64,000 nt of DNA from Brevundimonas vesicularis NBRC 12165 (GTDB lineage: Bacteria; Pseudomonadota; Alphaproteobacteria; Caulobacterales; Caulobacteraceae), in assembly GCF_001592205.1 (NCBI RefSeq), contig NZ_BCWM01000009.1:96707-160706 (forward strand), read 5' to 3'. Below are positions 9,110-17,590 of this stretch, piece after piece. The notes beneath the pieces were generated by a model. It worked only from the letters and a program-made list of their open reading frames with translations, was not told the DNA's origin and ran no database searches. The stretch's first letter is position 1; each line of letters begins with the position of its first letter. Made by a program: the position numbers and the translations under genes.

Positions 9110-9520
9110 TCAATCCTGCGGCGGCGCGAACTGCGCCCACAACTCATCCGTCGTCAGGCGCGGCCGTTCGCCCGCCAGCGCATAGGTCGCCGGCTTGCTC
9201 TCGATGCAGAACTCGTCCTCAAGGGCGAAGACCGACGGATCGTCGAACGCCTGGGCCGAAACCATGGTGATCGCCCCGTCGTTGGATCGCCAGAACAGGC
9301 CCGTCCCGCAGGCGGGACAGAACTGCCGCGTCGCCCATTCGGACGACACATAGGTCGCCACCTCGCCCGTGACCTCCACGCTGTCGCCGCAATCGACGCT
9401 GAACAGGATGCCGCCCGACTGCCGCCGACAGGTCGAGCAGTGGCAGGCGTGCATCCCGCCGTTCGGCGTCGCGGTGAAGGTGACGGCGCCGCACAGGCAG
9501 CGCCCTGTCGAGATCGTCAT
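9110..9520 (-). CDS. GFA (glutathione-dependent formaldehyde-activating) family protein
   Basis: The 136-residue protein has the zinc-binding cysteines of the GFA/CENP-V fold: CLCG near residue 8, CHCSTC at about 26-31 and CPACG at about 68-72. The family name comes from formaldehyde-activating enzyme, but most members, this one included, have no proven substrate. It lies between the rluB-type gene (24 bp upstream) and the TMEM175-like gene on the same strand. Confidence 0.88.
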   Translation of the reverse strand: MTISTGRCLCGAVTFTATPNGGMHACHCSTCRRQSGGILFSVDCGDSVEVTGEVATYVSSEWATRQFCPACGTGLFWRSNDGAITMVSAQAFDDPSVFALEDEFCIESKPATYALAGERPRLTTDELWAQFAPPQD

Positions 9521-9543
9521 TGCTCAGTCCCCGGCGGCGATCC

Positions 9544-11100
9544 TCAGCGGGGCGTGCGCGGCTTGCCGCCTGGCCCGCGTCCGCTCGTTCCAGACGGACC
9601 GGCCGGCTTGCCGCCGCCGCCCGTGCGAGGCTTGAAGTCGCGGCCGCCGGTCGGCTTTCCGCCGGGACCGCCTGCGCGGGGGCCGGAACCGGCGCGTCCC
9701 GCCGGCTTGGCGCCGGGCTTGCCGCGCCGGTCGTCGATGAACTGGTCGTCGCGCGGCTTGAAGGCGCGCTTGGGCCGGTCGCCATCCTCACGCGCCGGGC
9801 GGTCGCCGGCGGGCGCGGTGCGTTCGCGCGGCTTGAAGCTCTTGGAATGCTCGAACCTAGGCGCGGCCTTGGCCCAGCCTTCCTTCTTGGGCGGACGCTC
9901 GCGGCGTTCCACCGCATCGGCCTGGGCCGTCTCGGCGGCGCGGACGCGGCTGGGCTTGCGCGACGGGTCCGACATGGCCGAACCCGACCGGCCCTTGACG
10001 ATGGGCGTCGAGACCCGACGGCCGGGGATGGGCGCGGGCGTTTCGACCGTATTGCCGGTCGGCAGGTTCTCGGGCCGGATGTAGTCGGCCAGCAGCTCGC
10101 GGATCACGCGCGGCCCGACCTCTTCCACCGACCCGACCGGCAGCACGTCCAGGCGGAACGGGCCGTAGGCCAGGCGGATCAGCCGATTGACCGTCAGGCC
10201 GACAGACTCCAGCACCTTCCTGACTTCGCGGTTCTTGCCCTCGGTGATCGACACCGAGATCCACAGGTTCGCCGGCGCCTTGCCGTCCTCGGACTTGGAC
10301 TCCTTGGCCTTGTCCAGCTTGGCCTCGATGGGACCATAAGAGACGCCGTCCACGACCACGCCGTCCTTCAGCGCGTCCAACTGCTCCTGGGTGATCTTGC
10401 CCCGCGCCCGCGCCCGGTACTGACGCACAAGCGAGGTCGATGGCAGCTCCAGCGCCCGGCTCAGCTCGCCATCGTTGGTCAGCAGAAGCAGGCCTTCGGT
10501 CGCCAGGTCGAGCCGTCCGACCGAAATCACGCGCGGCAGACCGGCCGGCAGGGCGTCGAACACCGTCGGTCGTCCCGTCGGATCGCTGTGGCTGGTCAAA
10601 AGGCCCGCCGGCTTGTGATAGCGCCAGACGCGCGTCGCCTGGGTCGAACCGATCGGCTTGCCGTCCACGGTGATCACGTCGTCGCGCGTCACCAGGGTCG
10701 CGGGCGTGTCCAGGATGCGGCCGTTGACCGCCACCTTGCCCAGACCGATCAGCCGTTCGACCTCGCGGCGCGAGGCGATGCCGGCGCGGGCCATGGTCTT
10801 GGCGATTCGCTCGGCGCGCAGAGGCGTGTCCGTCGTCTTGGACTTGCCGTCCTTGCCGCCCCCTTCGCTGCGCGGCTTGTCGGTGCGGGGCCGGTCGCTG
10901 CGGGGCTTGTCGCTGCGGGGGCGGTCGGCCTTGTCGCCGAACCGCTTGGCGCCGTCTTCGCGAGGGCCGCGCGGCTTGTCGCCGAATGATCTCGTCCCGT
11001 CGCCGCTCTTGCGGGGACCGGAGGATTTAAAGAGCCGGGGCGACCGTTCGTCTTGACGGGCGCGGGGCTTCTTGTCGTTGTCGTCTGTATGGCGGACCAT
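9544..11100 (-). CDS. rluB: 23S rRNA pseudouridine synthase, RluB/RsuA family, with disordered tails
   Basis: It isomerises a uridine in 23S rRNA (the RluB site is inferred by family). An S4 RNA-binding domain (AKTMARAGIASRREVERLI, KVAVNG) starts near residue 95 and is followed by the RsuA-type catalytic domain with VGRLDLATEGLLLLTNDG, which holds the catalytic Asp. The core is flanked by a Lys/Arg/Asp-rich N-terminal tail and a long Arg/Gly/Pro-rich C-terminal tail, both probably disordered and RNA-binding; at 518 residues it is roughly twice the usual length. The start MVRHTDDNDKK lies inside the first codons of the divergent tadA, so the two 5' ends overlap by 12 bp. Confidence 0.92.
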   Translation of the reverse strand: MVRHTDDNDKKPRARQDERSPRLFKSSGPRKSGDGTRSFGDKPRGPREDGAKRFGDKADRPRSDKPRSDRPRTDKPRSEGGGKDGKSKTTDTPLRAERIAKTMARAGIASRREVERLIGLGKVAVNGRILDTPATLVTRDDVITVDGKPIGSTQATRVWRYHKPAGLLTSHSDPTGRPTVFDALPAGLPRVISVGRLDLATEGLLLLTNDGELSRALELPSTSLVRQYRARARGKITQEQLDALKDGVVVDGVSYGPIEAKLDKAKESKSEDGKAPANLWISVSITEGKNREVRKVLESVGLTVNRLIRLAYGPFRLDVLPVGSVEEVGPRVIRELLADYIRPENLPTGNTVETPAPIPGRRVSTPIVKGRSGSAMSDPSRKPSRVRAAETAQADAVERRERPPKKEGWAKAAPRFEHSKSFKPRERTAPAGDRPAREDGDRPKRAFKPRDDQFIDDRRGKPGAKPAGRAGSGPRAGGPGGKPTGGRDFKPRTGGGGKPAGPSGTSGRGPGGKPRTPR

Positions 11101-11571
11101 GATGAGCGGTTCATGCGCATGGCGCTGGACCAAGCGCAAGCGGCGGCGGACGCAGGAGAGGTGCCCGTAGGCGCAATTCTTGTCGATCCTGCTTCAGGTG
11201 AGGTAATTTCGACCGGCGCCAATGGTCCGATTGCGGCCCACGACCCCACCGCCCATGCCGAGATCGTCGCCATGCGGCGCGCGGCGACGGCGCTGGACAA
11301 CTATCGCCTGACCGGCCTGACCCTCTATGTGACGCTGGAGCCCTGCGCCATGTGCGCCGGGGCCATCAGCCACGCCCGCATCGGCCGCGTGGTCTGGGCC
11401 GCCGACGATCCCAAGGGCGGCGCCGTCATCCACGGCCCGCGTCTGTTCGAACAACCCACCTGCCACTGGCGCCCGACTACGGACTCAGGCCTTCTGGCGG
11501 ACGAGGCGTCGTCGCTGCTCAAATCCTTCTTCCGTCAAAGACGGGGAACGGCGACAGGCGGCGCACGTTAG
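11089..11571 (+). CDS. tadA: tRNA-specific adenosine deaminase TadA
   Basis: TadA converts A34 to inosine in tRNA-Arg(ACG). The zinc-site motif HAE is at H56-E58 and PCAMC supplies C86 and C89; E58 is the proton shuttle. The segments VPVGAILVD, NYRLTGLTLYVTLEPC and HARIGRVVWAADDPKGGA follow the family closely. The start MADHDERF overlaps the divergent rluB start; the ATG at 11113 (MRMALDQA) is an alternative that would remove the overlap. Neither start has a clear Shine-Dalgarno, so leaderless translation is possible. Confidence 0.95.
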   Translation: MADHDERFMRMALDQAQAAADAGEVPVGAILVDPASGEVISTGANGPIAAHDPTAHAEIVAMRRAATALDNYRLTGLTLYVTLEPCAMCAGAISHARIGRVVWAADDPKGGAVIHGPRLFEQPTCHWRPTTDSGLLADEASSLLKSFFRQRRGTATGGAR

Positions 11572-11621
11572 AACGCCGCGAAAAGCTGCGCCGTTGGGCG
11601 GGGCCGTGGAGGGAAAAGACC

Positions 11622-12047
11622 TTGTTCAAGCCGGATCTGCCGCAGTCGATCGTGTTCAGCGGCCTAGCCGCCTTGGCCCTCCTCACCGCCTGCGGCGCCG
11701 ATCCCGACAAGGCTCCGCGCACCGGCGACGAGGTCAAGGAACGCGCCATCCAGGCCCAGACCGCCCGCCAGCGCACCGGCGCCGAAATCCAAGACCGCAC
11801 CCTGAACCGCGTCGTCCACACCGTCTATCTGTGCGACAACGGCGAGCGCCTGTCGGTCGATTTCGACAACCCGCGCCAGATGGCCACAATCCGCAATTCG
11901 TCCGGTGAGGCCATCGACCTGTATCAGGAACGCGCCGCCGACGGCATCTGGTACCGCGCCTCCAACGTCGAACTGCGCGGCAAGGGCGTCCTCGCCACCT
12001 GGTCCGTCGAAGGTCGCCAGCCGACGGAATGCCGCGCGGTCGACTAA
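11622..12047 (+). CDS. MliC-like lipoprotein (C-type lysozyme inhibitor fold)
   Basis: The 141-residue protein begins at TTG, supported by GGAGGG eight bases upstream; no ATG fits. A type II signal peptide ends in the lipobox LTAC (Cys at about residue 25), so it is a lipid-anchored periplasmic or outer-membrane protein. The C-terminal 75 residues (VYLCDNGERLSVDF, GIWYRASNVELRGKG, W near the end, and a second Cys) resemble the MliC domain that inhibits C-type lysozyme. Similarity is judged by eye, so the inhibitor role is an inference. Its TAA stop overlaps the ancestral stop of the convergent acetyltransferase gene. Confidence 0.75.
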   Translation: MFKPDLPQSIVFSGLAALALLTACGADPDKAPRTGDEVKERAIQAQTARQRTGAEIQDRTLNRVVHTVYLCDNGERLSVDFDNPRQMATIRNSSGEAIDLYQERAADGIWYRASNVELRGKGVLATWSVEGRQPTECRAVD

Positions 12048-12101
12048 GCCAAGGCCCCTAACCGTCGGTCCAGCGCCCGGCGCACCTCGGGCCAGTCGTC
12101 G

Positions 12102-12632
12102 TCAATGACGGCGAACATGGCGGTGTCGCGCGCCCGGCCGGTCCAGGTTGATTTTGTGCTTCCTCAGCACGCCCTCGGCCTTGGCGCCCAGCTTCAGGAT
12201 CGCGGCCTGGCTCTGGGCGTTGACGGCGTCAGTGATGATCTCGACCCGCACCGCGCCCGCGTCGAAGGCATGCCCCATCAACAGCCGTTTGCAGGCCGGG
12301 TTGATCGCCCCGCCCCGGGCCTCGGGCCGATAGAAGGTCGAGCCGATCTCGCAGCGGCGATAGGCGGGGTTGATCTCATACAGGCTCGTCGTCCCGACCA
12401 CCGCCCCGTCCGAGGGCCGCCGCACCGCATAGGCGATCCGCGTCTGCGCCTGCATCGCCGCCAGCGCAGCCTTCCACCACGCCTCGAAATGATCGCCATA
12501 GGCGGGCGCCACCATGATCTCCCAGGCGTCGGGATCGCAATCCAGAGCCGCGCGGACCTCGGCTTTCAACCCGTCCTCGAACGGCTCCAGCCGCACGAAC
12601 CGATCCTCCAGCGGCCCCATGCCGATTCGCAT
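12102..12632 (-). CDS. GNAT acetyltransferase (RimJ/RimL-like) with C-terminal frameshift
   Basis: The protein has a RimJ/RimL-like N-acetyltransferase layout: LEDRFVRLEPF, IAYAVRRPSDGAVVGTTSLYEINP, the acetyl-CoA-binding REARGGAINPACKRLLMGHAF region, and NAQSQAAILKLGAKAEGVLRKHKI. After KINLD the frame runs into a short basic tail and stops. In the next frame the expected family ending continues (RARDTAMFAVIDDDWPEV.RAL) to a TAG at 12044-12046. One extra base near 12131-12142 in a GC-rich run would explain this. It may be a real mutation or a sequence error; the core is intact and may still work. The ATG overlaps the aroB stop (TGATG), so it is coupled to aroB. Confidence 0.8.
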   Translation of the reverse strand: MRIGMGPLEDRFVRLEPFEDGLKAEVRAALDCDPDAWEIMVAPAYGDHFEAWWKAALAAMQAQTRIAYAVRRPSDGAVVGTTSLYEINPAYRRCEIGSTFYRPEARGGAINPACKRLLMGHAFDAGAVRVEIITDAVNAQSQAAILKLGAKAEGVLRKHKINLDRPGARHRHVRRH

Positions 12633-13738
12633 CACGCGGTCGCGCCTTCCTCGATCAGGAAGGCCCGCACCTTGGCCGCATCCACGCCCTTGGCGACGAA
12701 GGCCTGGCCGATGCCGCGCGCCAGGATCAGGGTCAGCGCCCCGCCCTCGGCCTTCTTGTCTCCCGCCATCAAGGCCAGCAGACGATCGGCTGCAAATGAT
12801 CCCGCCTGATCCAGCCGCGTCGGCAGTCTAGCCGCCGCGACCACCGTCTCGACCCGCGCCACGTCGTCCGCCGAACACAGGTCCTCACCCGCCGAATAGC
12901 GGAAGGCCATGCAGCAGCCGAGCGCCACCGCCTCGCCGTGCGCCAGCGCGCCTTCGTCGAAGCCGACCTCGGTCTCGATCGCATGGCCGAAGGTGTGACC
13001 CAGGTTCAGCAGGGCGCGTCGCCCCGCCTCCTTCTCGTCCTCGCCGACCACCGCGCTCTTGATCTCCACCGAGCGGATCACCGCCCGTTCCAGCGCCGCC
13101 GGATCGCCCCTGGCGCCCGCAGCCCCCTCGCCTGCCAGCCAGTCGATGAAGGCCGCGTCGCAGATCAGCCCGTGCTTCAGCACCTCGGCCCAGCCGGACC
13201 TTACCTGGCGTTCCGGCAGCGTGGCCAGCACGTCGATATCCGCCAGCACCAGACGCGGCTGATGAAAGGCGCCGACCAAGTTCTTTCCGCGCGGCGTGTC
13301 GATGGCCGTCTTGCCGCCGACGGACGAGTCGACCTGGGCCAGCAAAGTCGTCGGAATCTGCACGAAATCGATGCCGCGCATGAACAGGGCCGCCGCCAGG
13401 CCGGCCAGATCGCCGACGACCCCGCCGCCCAAGGCGATCACCACATCCTTGCGGTCCAGCCCGATCTCCAGCAGCCGGTCCAGCACGCGCTCCAGCTCGG
13501 CGAAGGACTTGGAGCCCTCGCCTGCCGGCACCGCCACGATCTCGCTGGTCACGCCCGCCGCCGTCAGCGACGCGGTCAGGGCCTGGGCGTGGATGCCCGC
13601 AACCGTCTCGTCAGTGACGATGACCGTCCGCCCCTTGGCCAGCGGCGCGATGTGTGCGCCGGCCTGCGCCAGCAACCCGCGTCCCACCACGACGTCATAG
13701 GCTGCAAAGGCCCCGCCGCTGACCGGAATGATCGTCAT
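12632..13738 (-). CDS. aroB: 3-dehydroquinate synthase
   Basis: AroB makes 3-dehydroquinate from DAHP in the shikimate pathway, using NAD and zinc. The 368-residue protein shows the family order GEGSKSF, the NAD-binding [42 protein letters not shown], and the metal-binding [12 protein letters not shown] and HGEAVALG. It is full length. Its ATG overlaps the aroK stop by four bases, forming a coupled aroK-aroB pair in the usual proteobacterial order. Confidence 0.98.
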   Translation of the reverse strand: MTIIPVSGGAFAAYDVVVGRGLLAQAGAHIAPLAKGRTVIVTDETVAGIHAQALTASLTAAGVTSEIVAVPAGEGSKSFAELERVLDRLLEIGLDRKDVVIALGGGVVGDLAGLAAALFMRGIDFVQIPTTLLAQVDSSVGGKTAIDTPRGKNLVGAFHQPRLVLADIDVLATLPERQVRSGWAEVLKHGLICDAAFIDWLAGEGAAGARGDPAALERAVIRSVEIKSAVVGEDEKEAGRRALLNLGHTFGHAIETEVGFDEGALAHGEAVALGCCMAFRYSAGEDLCSADDVARVETVVAAARLPTRLDQAGSFAADRLLALMAGDKKAEGGALTLILARGIGQAFVAKGVDAAKVRAFLIEEGATA

Positions 13739-14301
13739 TGCGGGGTCTCCGTGCGTCGTCTCTGGCGCCAGTGTCGGCGCAGATTCTTGTGAATGGCGTC
13801 CACGGCCTGGCCGTGCGAGCCCTGCCCGACGTCCACAGTCACATCGGCTTCGCCGTAAATGGGATAGCGGGCTTCGGCCAGGCCGGTCAGCACCTCCAGC
13901 GGATCCTTGCCGCGCAGCAGGGGCCGCGTGTCGCGCCGCGCCACCCGCTCCGCGATGACCGCCAGATCGGCCCTCAGCCAGACGGTGTCGGCCTTGGCCT
14001 TCAACAGCGCCCGCGTCTCCGGGTTCATCATCGCCCCGCCGCCGGTCGCCAGCACGATGGGCGGGCCCTCCAACAGGCGGCGGATCACCCGCGCCTCGCC
14101 CGCGCGGAACTCGGCCTCGCCCAGGGCGGCGAAGATTTCGGACACCGTCATCCCGGCCGCCGATTCGATCTCCACATCCCCATCCGCAAACGGCAGCCGC
14201 AGCCGATTGGCCAGCCGACGCCCGACCGACGATTTGCCCACCCCCATCAGGCCGACCAGGGCTATGGTGCGGGTCGGACCCGGATTCGCGCGCCGCCTCA
14301 T
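13735..14301 (-). CDS. aroK: Shikimate kinase
   Basis: AroK phosphorylates shikimate at the 3-hydroxyl. The 188-residue protein has the P-loop [11 protein letters not shown], the shikimate-binding DGDVEIE and GEAEFRAGE segments, the GGGA motif (ATGGGAMM) and the lid RRDTRPLL. The start [12 protein letters not shown] has GGAG seven bases upstream. An open frame continues upstream but reads against xerD and has no family sequence. It is the first gene of the aroK-aroB-acetyltransferase unit and is divergent from xerD. Confidence 0.97.
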   Translation of the reverse strand: MRRRANPGPTRTIALVGLMGVGKSSVGRRLANRLRLPFADGDVEIESAAGMTVSEIFAALGEAEFRAGEARVIRRLLEGPPIVLATGGGAMMNPETRALLKAKADTVWLRADLAVIAERVARRDTRPLLRGKDPLEVLTGLAEARYPIYGEADVTVDVGQGSHGQAVDAIHKNLRRHWRQRRRTETPQ

Positions 14302-14426
14302 CCGGCGGCTCCGGCGGAACGGTCGGTCGAGAGGAAGGCGAAGGCGGCGGCGCGGGCAGGCATGATCCAGAAAACCTCTACACCAAGCCTGACCTTGCGC
14401 CAGTCGTTCAGGCTGCGGATCGCCGC

Positions 14427-15347
14427 ATGACGCCCCAGATCGAGGCCTTTCTGGAGATGATGGCGGTCGAACGCGACGCCTCGCCCCATACGCTGTCCGC
14501 CTATGGCCGCGATCTGGCGGACGCGGAGATGGCGTTGTCGGACGCCGGCGGATTGATGAAGGCCGACGCCGAAGCGGTCGAGGCCTGGTTCGCGGACCTG
14601 TCGCGGCGCGGCCTGTCGGCGGCCACCGCAGCCCGTCGCCGCTCGTCCACGCGCCAGTTCTACCGCTTCGCCCTGGCCGAGGGGTGGCGCACCGGCGACC
14701 CTTCGCGCCGCCTCGACGCCCCCAAACAGGGCCGGTCCCTGCCCAAGGTGTTGAGCCGCGCCGAGATCGACGCCCTGCTGGCCGCCTCGACCGCACGCGA
14801 CGCGGCGGCGGGCCTGCGCCTGGTCGCTCTGGTCGAGATGGCCTACGCCTCCGGCCTGCGGGTGTCCGAACTGTTGGGGCTCAAAGTCGAGGCCGTTCGG
14901 CGCGACCCCGCCTATCTGATCGTGCGCGGCAAGGGCGGCAAGGAACGGCTCGCGCCCCTCAACGCCGCCGCCCGCGAAGCGATCAAGGCATGGCTCGTCG
15001 CGCGCGACGCGAAGCTCAAGGGCAAAGATGGGCGAAAGCCTGAGGCGCTCGAAAGTCCCTGGCTGTTCCCCTCTTCCGGCCGCACCGGCCACCTGACCCC
15101 GCGCCGTTTCGCCCAACTGCTGGACGAGGCCGCGATCACGGCCGGCATCGACACGGCCCGCGTCAGCCCCCACGTCCTGCGCCACGCCTTCGCCACCCAT
15201 CTGCTGGAAGGCGGCGCCGACCTGCGCGTCGTCCAGACCCTGCTAGGCCACGTCGATATCGCCACGACCCAGATCTACACCCACGTCGCCACCGATCGCC
15301 TGGCCCAGGTCGTCCAACAAAACCACCCCTTGGCGCGCGACGACTGA
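14427..15347 (+). CDS. xerD: Tyrosine recombinase XerD
   Basis: XerD with XerC resolves chromosome dimers at dif. At 306 residues it is full length. The N-terminal SAM-like domain spans about 1-90 (MTPQIEAFLEMMAVER). The catalytic set is R145 (ASGLRVSELLGL), H249 and R252 (HVLRHAFATHLLEGGADLR), H275 (LLGHVDIATTQIY) and nucleophile Y284. Hallmarks and length fit the cellular Xer enzymes rather than a phage integrase, and no attachment site is visible. It is divergent from aroK. Confidence 0.95.
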   Translation: MTPQIEAFLEMMAVERDASPHTLSAYGRDLADAEMALSDAGGLMKADAEAVEAWFADLSRRGLSAATAARRRSSTRQFYRFALAEGWRTGDPSRRLDAPKQGRSLPKVLSRAEIDALLAASTARDAAAGLRLVALVEMAYASGLRVSELLGLKVEAVRRDPAYLIVRGKGGKERLAPLNAAAREAIKAWLVARDAKLKGKDGRKPEALESPWLFPSSGRTGHLTPRRFAQLLDEAAITAGIDTARVSPHVLRHAFATHLLEGGADLRVVQTLLGHVDIATTQIYTHVATDRLAQVVQQNHPLARDD

Positions 15348-15364
15348 CAGCGCATATTCCGGCC

Positions 15365-15589
15365 ATGGCTGAAGAGTTCTACGTCAAGGCGATCTGGGAT
15401 CCCGAGGCAGGGGTCTGGTGCAGCGAGTCGAACATTGTTGGGTTGGTGCTGGAAACGGCGACGCTCGGAGAGTTCGAGAACCTCGCGCGCCATTTCGCGC
15501 CTGAGCTTCTGGCGGAAAATCTCGGAATCCACGGCGAAGTTCCCGTTCGCTTTGAAGCAGTGGGCGGGTTTGACGTCATCGCGGCATAG
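15365..15589 (+). CDS. DUF1902 protein, probable antitoxin of HicA
   Basis: The 74-residue protein has the DUF1902 pattern: VKAIWDPEAGVWCSES near the start, then GLVLETATLGEFENLA, and PELL near residue 47. This is a HicB-like partial RNase H fold without an obvious DNA-binding domain. It lies 17 bp after xerD and 82 bp before a HicA-type gene, so it probably neutralises that toxin. The pairing is inferred from family and position. Confidence 0.8.
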   Translation: MAEEFYVKAIWDPEAGVWCSESNIVGLVLETATLGEFENLARHFAPELLAENLGIHGEVPVRFEAVGGFDVIAA

Positions 15590-15671
15590 ATACTTGGCTA
15601 TTCGAACCGCCCCGCGCTGTAGGCCAAATGGTGGTCTGATAAGACCTAGCCACTGAGGTCGCAGACACAAA

Positions 15672-15866
15672 ATGCCCAAGGACTTCTACCCCGAACTGAC
15701 CGCCCTCCTCTCCGCCGCCGGCTGGCGTCGTGTCGTCAACGCCAAGGGCAGTCACGAAAAATGGCGACACCCGAACCAGCCGCACGCCGTCATCGTGCCG
15801 CGCTCGAAGAGCCGCCACACCGCCAACACCGTCCTCAAACAGGCCGGTTTGCCCAAAGCGTTCTGA
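15672..15866 (+). CDS. HicA-family mRNA interferase toxin
   Basis: This 64-residue, basic, dsRBD-like protein has the HicA hallmarks: the N-terminal GWRRVVNAKGSHEKWRHP with the catalytic His in GSH, and HAVIVPRSKSRHTANTVLKQAGL. HicA enzymes cleave mRNA when not bound by their antitoxin. Here the antitoxin candidate is the DUF1902 gene immediately upstream, the reverse of the common hicA-hicB order. The accA gene starts 89 bp downstream. Confidence 0.88.
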   Translation: MPKDFYPELTALLSAAGWRRVVNAKGSHEKWRHPNQPHAVIVPRSKSRHTANTVLKQAGLPKAF

Positions 15867-15955
15867 ACCCCCGCTTGCCCGGCGGCGTTGACCTCTCTAG
15901 GTTCGCGCGCCTTCCCCAAGGGCGCTTTGCCCGTTTGCAGTTCCCGGACGCCTTG

Positions 15956-16903
15956 ATGGCCACGCACTATCTCGACTTCGAAAAGCCGATCGCCGATCTG
16001 GAAGCCAAGATCGACGAGCTGTCGCTGCTGGCCGACACCTCGGGCGACATCGACCATGAGATCGAGGGCCTGCGCAAAAAGGCCGAGCAGCTGCGCAAGA
16101 AGACTTACGCCGGCCTCGACCCCTGGATGAAGACCCAGGTCGCGCGCCATCCGCAGCGCCCGCACTTCATCGATTACGTCCAGAGCCTGTTCACCGACTG
16201 GAACGAAATGCACGGCGACCGTCAGTTCGGCGACGACCAAGCCATCCTGGGCGGTCTGGCCCGGTTCCGCGGCCGACCCGTCGTCATCATGGGCCACGAA
16301 AAGGGCCACGACACCGCGACCCGCATCACCCACAACTTCGGCATGGCCCGGCCCGAGGGCTATCGCAAGGCGGTGCGCCTGATGGACATGGCCGAACAGT
16401 TCGGCCTGCCGGTCCTCAGCTTCATCGACACCGCCGGCGCCTATCCGGGCCTGGGCGCCGAGGAGCGCGGCCAGGCCGAGGCCATCGCCCGCTCGACCGA
16501 GCGTTGCCTGACCCTGCGCGTGCCCTCCATCGCCACCATCACTGGCGAAGGCGGCTCGGGCGGCGCCATCGCCATCGCGGCGGCCAGCCGCGTGCTGATG
16601 CTGGAACACTCGATCTATTCGGTCATCTCGCCCGAGGGCGCCGCCGGCATCCTGTGGCGCGACGGCGCGCGGGCCAAGGATGCGGCCATGGCGATGAAGA
16701 TCACCGGCCCGGACCTGATGCAGCTGAAGATCGTTGATCGCCTGATCGAAGAGCCTGTCGGCGGCGCCCATACCGATCGCGACGCGGCCATGGCCAATGT
16801 AGGCGACGTGCTGGCCGAAGAGCTGAAGGGCTTCGACGGCCTGACGCCCCAGCAGATCAAGAAGCGCCGCGCGGATCGCTTTTACGCCATCGGCGCCCTC
16901 TGA
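15956..16903 (+). CDS. accA: Acetyl-CoA carboxylase carboxyltransferase subunit alpha
   Basis: AccA pairs with AccD to move carboxyl from carboxybiotin to acetyl-CoA, giving malonyl-CoA for fatty-acid synthesis. The 315-residue length is normal. It shows MATHYLDFEKPIADLEAKI at the start, HPQRPHFIDYV, GDRQFGDDQAILGGLARF, the crotonase-like FIDTAGAYPGLGAEERGQAEAIA and GEGGSGGAIAIA. An open frame continues upstream through hicA but lacks family similarity, so the ATG at 15956 is the start. Confidence 0.97.
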   Translation: MATHYLDFEKPIADLEAKIDELSLLADTSGDIDHEIEGLRKKAEQLRKKTYAGLDPWMKTQVARHPQRPHFIDYVQSLFTDWNEMHGDRQFGDDQAILGGLARFRGRPVVIMGHEKGHDTATRITHNFGMARPEGYRKAVRLMDMAEQFGLPVLSFIDTAGAYPGLGAEERGQAEAIARSTERCLTLRVPSIATITGEGGSGGAIAIAAASRVLMLEHSIYSVISPEGAAGILWRDGARAKDAAMAMKITGPDLMQLKIVDRLIEEPVGGAHTDRDAAMANVGDVLAEELKGFDGLTPQQIKKRRADRFYAIGAL

Positions 16904-17038
16904 CGCCTGGCCGCTTTAGCCGACCAGCGTTAACGCAGCATCCACCCTCGTCTGCCAAGCTCGGCGCTTCGTTCAGGGGCATCGGGGTTTGCGACCGGCC
17001 ATGAGTTCAGCGGCGCGACAGACTGGGGCCTTTGCGCC

Positions 17039-17590
17039 ATGAGCGGCGGCGAGTCCCTGCGTGAAAGCGCCGTCTTCAACCTGGCCGGCGCGATCACGAT
17101 GATCGTCGACGATTCGCCGTTTTCGCTGACCCTGACGTCCAACGCCCTGACCGGTTTCGGCATCCGCCCGACCTATGCGTGCGGCACGGGCATGGAAGCC
17201 AAGAAGCTGCTGACCGACAAACCCGTCGATCTGCTGGTCGTCGACACCGACATGCCCGACATCGACGGGTTCGAACTGGTGCGCTGGCTGCGCCGCTCCG
17301 GCCCCAATCCCAACGCCTTCACCCCCGTCATCATGACCGCCAGCCACATTCGTCGCGGGCGCGTCGCCGAGGCGCGGGACTGCGGCGCCAACTTCGTCGT
17401 CACCAAGCCCTTCAGCCCGGCGCTTCTGCTGGAGCGCATCCTGTGGGTGGCGCGCGACAGCCGGCCCTTCCTGGAGGTCGGCGACTATCTGGGCCCGGAT
17501 CGCCGGTTCCGACACACCGGCTATGAAGGCGTGGAACGCCGCGCCGACATGATTCGCAAGGCGAAGGGGATGGAGAGTCTGGCCCTATGA
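17039..17590 (+). CDS. Single-domain response regulator with C-terminal extension
   Basis: Residues 18-140 form a CheY-like receiver: acidic pocket VDDS near 23-26, phosphorylation site D69 in VVDTDMPDIDG, conserved T in MTAS and K123 in VTKPFS. The C-terminal 45 residues carry YLGPDRRFRHTGYEGVERR, a GPDRR-type basic motif seen in Caulobacterales receivers, and no DNA-binding domain. It is therefore probably a phosphorelay or protein-interaction regulator. The stop overlaps the start of the next gene (ATGA), which ties the two together. A 13-codon open frame at 17001-17042 ends on its start codon. Confidence 0.9.
   Translation: MSGGESLRESAVFNLAGAITMIVDDSPFSLTLTSNALTGFGIRPTYACGTGMEAKKLLTDKPVDLLVVDTDMPDIDGFELVRWLRRSGPNPNAFTPVIMTASHIRRGRVAEARDCGANFVVTKPFSPALLLERILWVARDSRPFLEVGDYLGPDRRFRHTGYEGVERRADMIRKAKGMESLAL

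Noticed and set aside
14427..15347. The tyrosine recombinase considered as an integrase of a mobile element with the HicA pair
   Set aside because: Length, motifs and the conserved position next to aroK fit cellular XerD, and no attachment-site repeats or other mobile genes are nearby.
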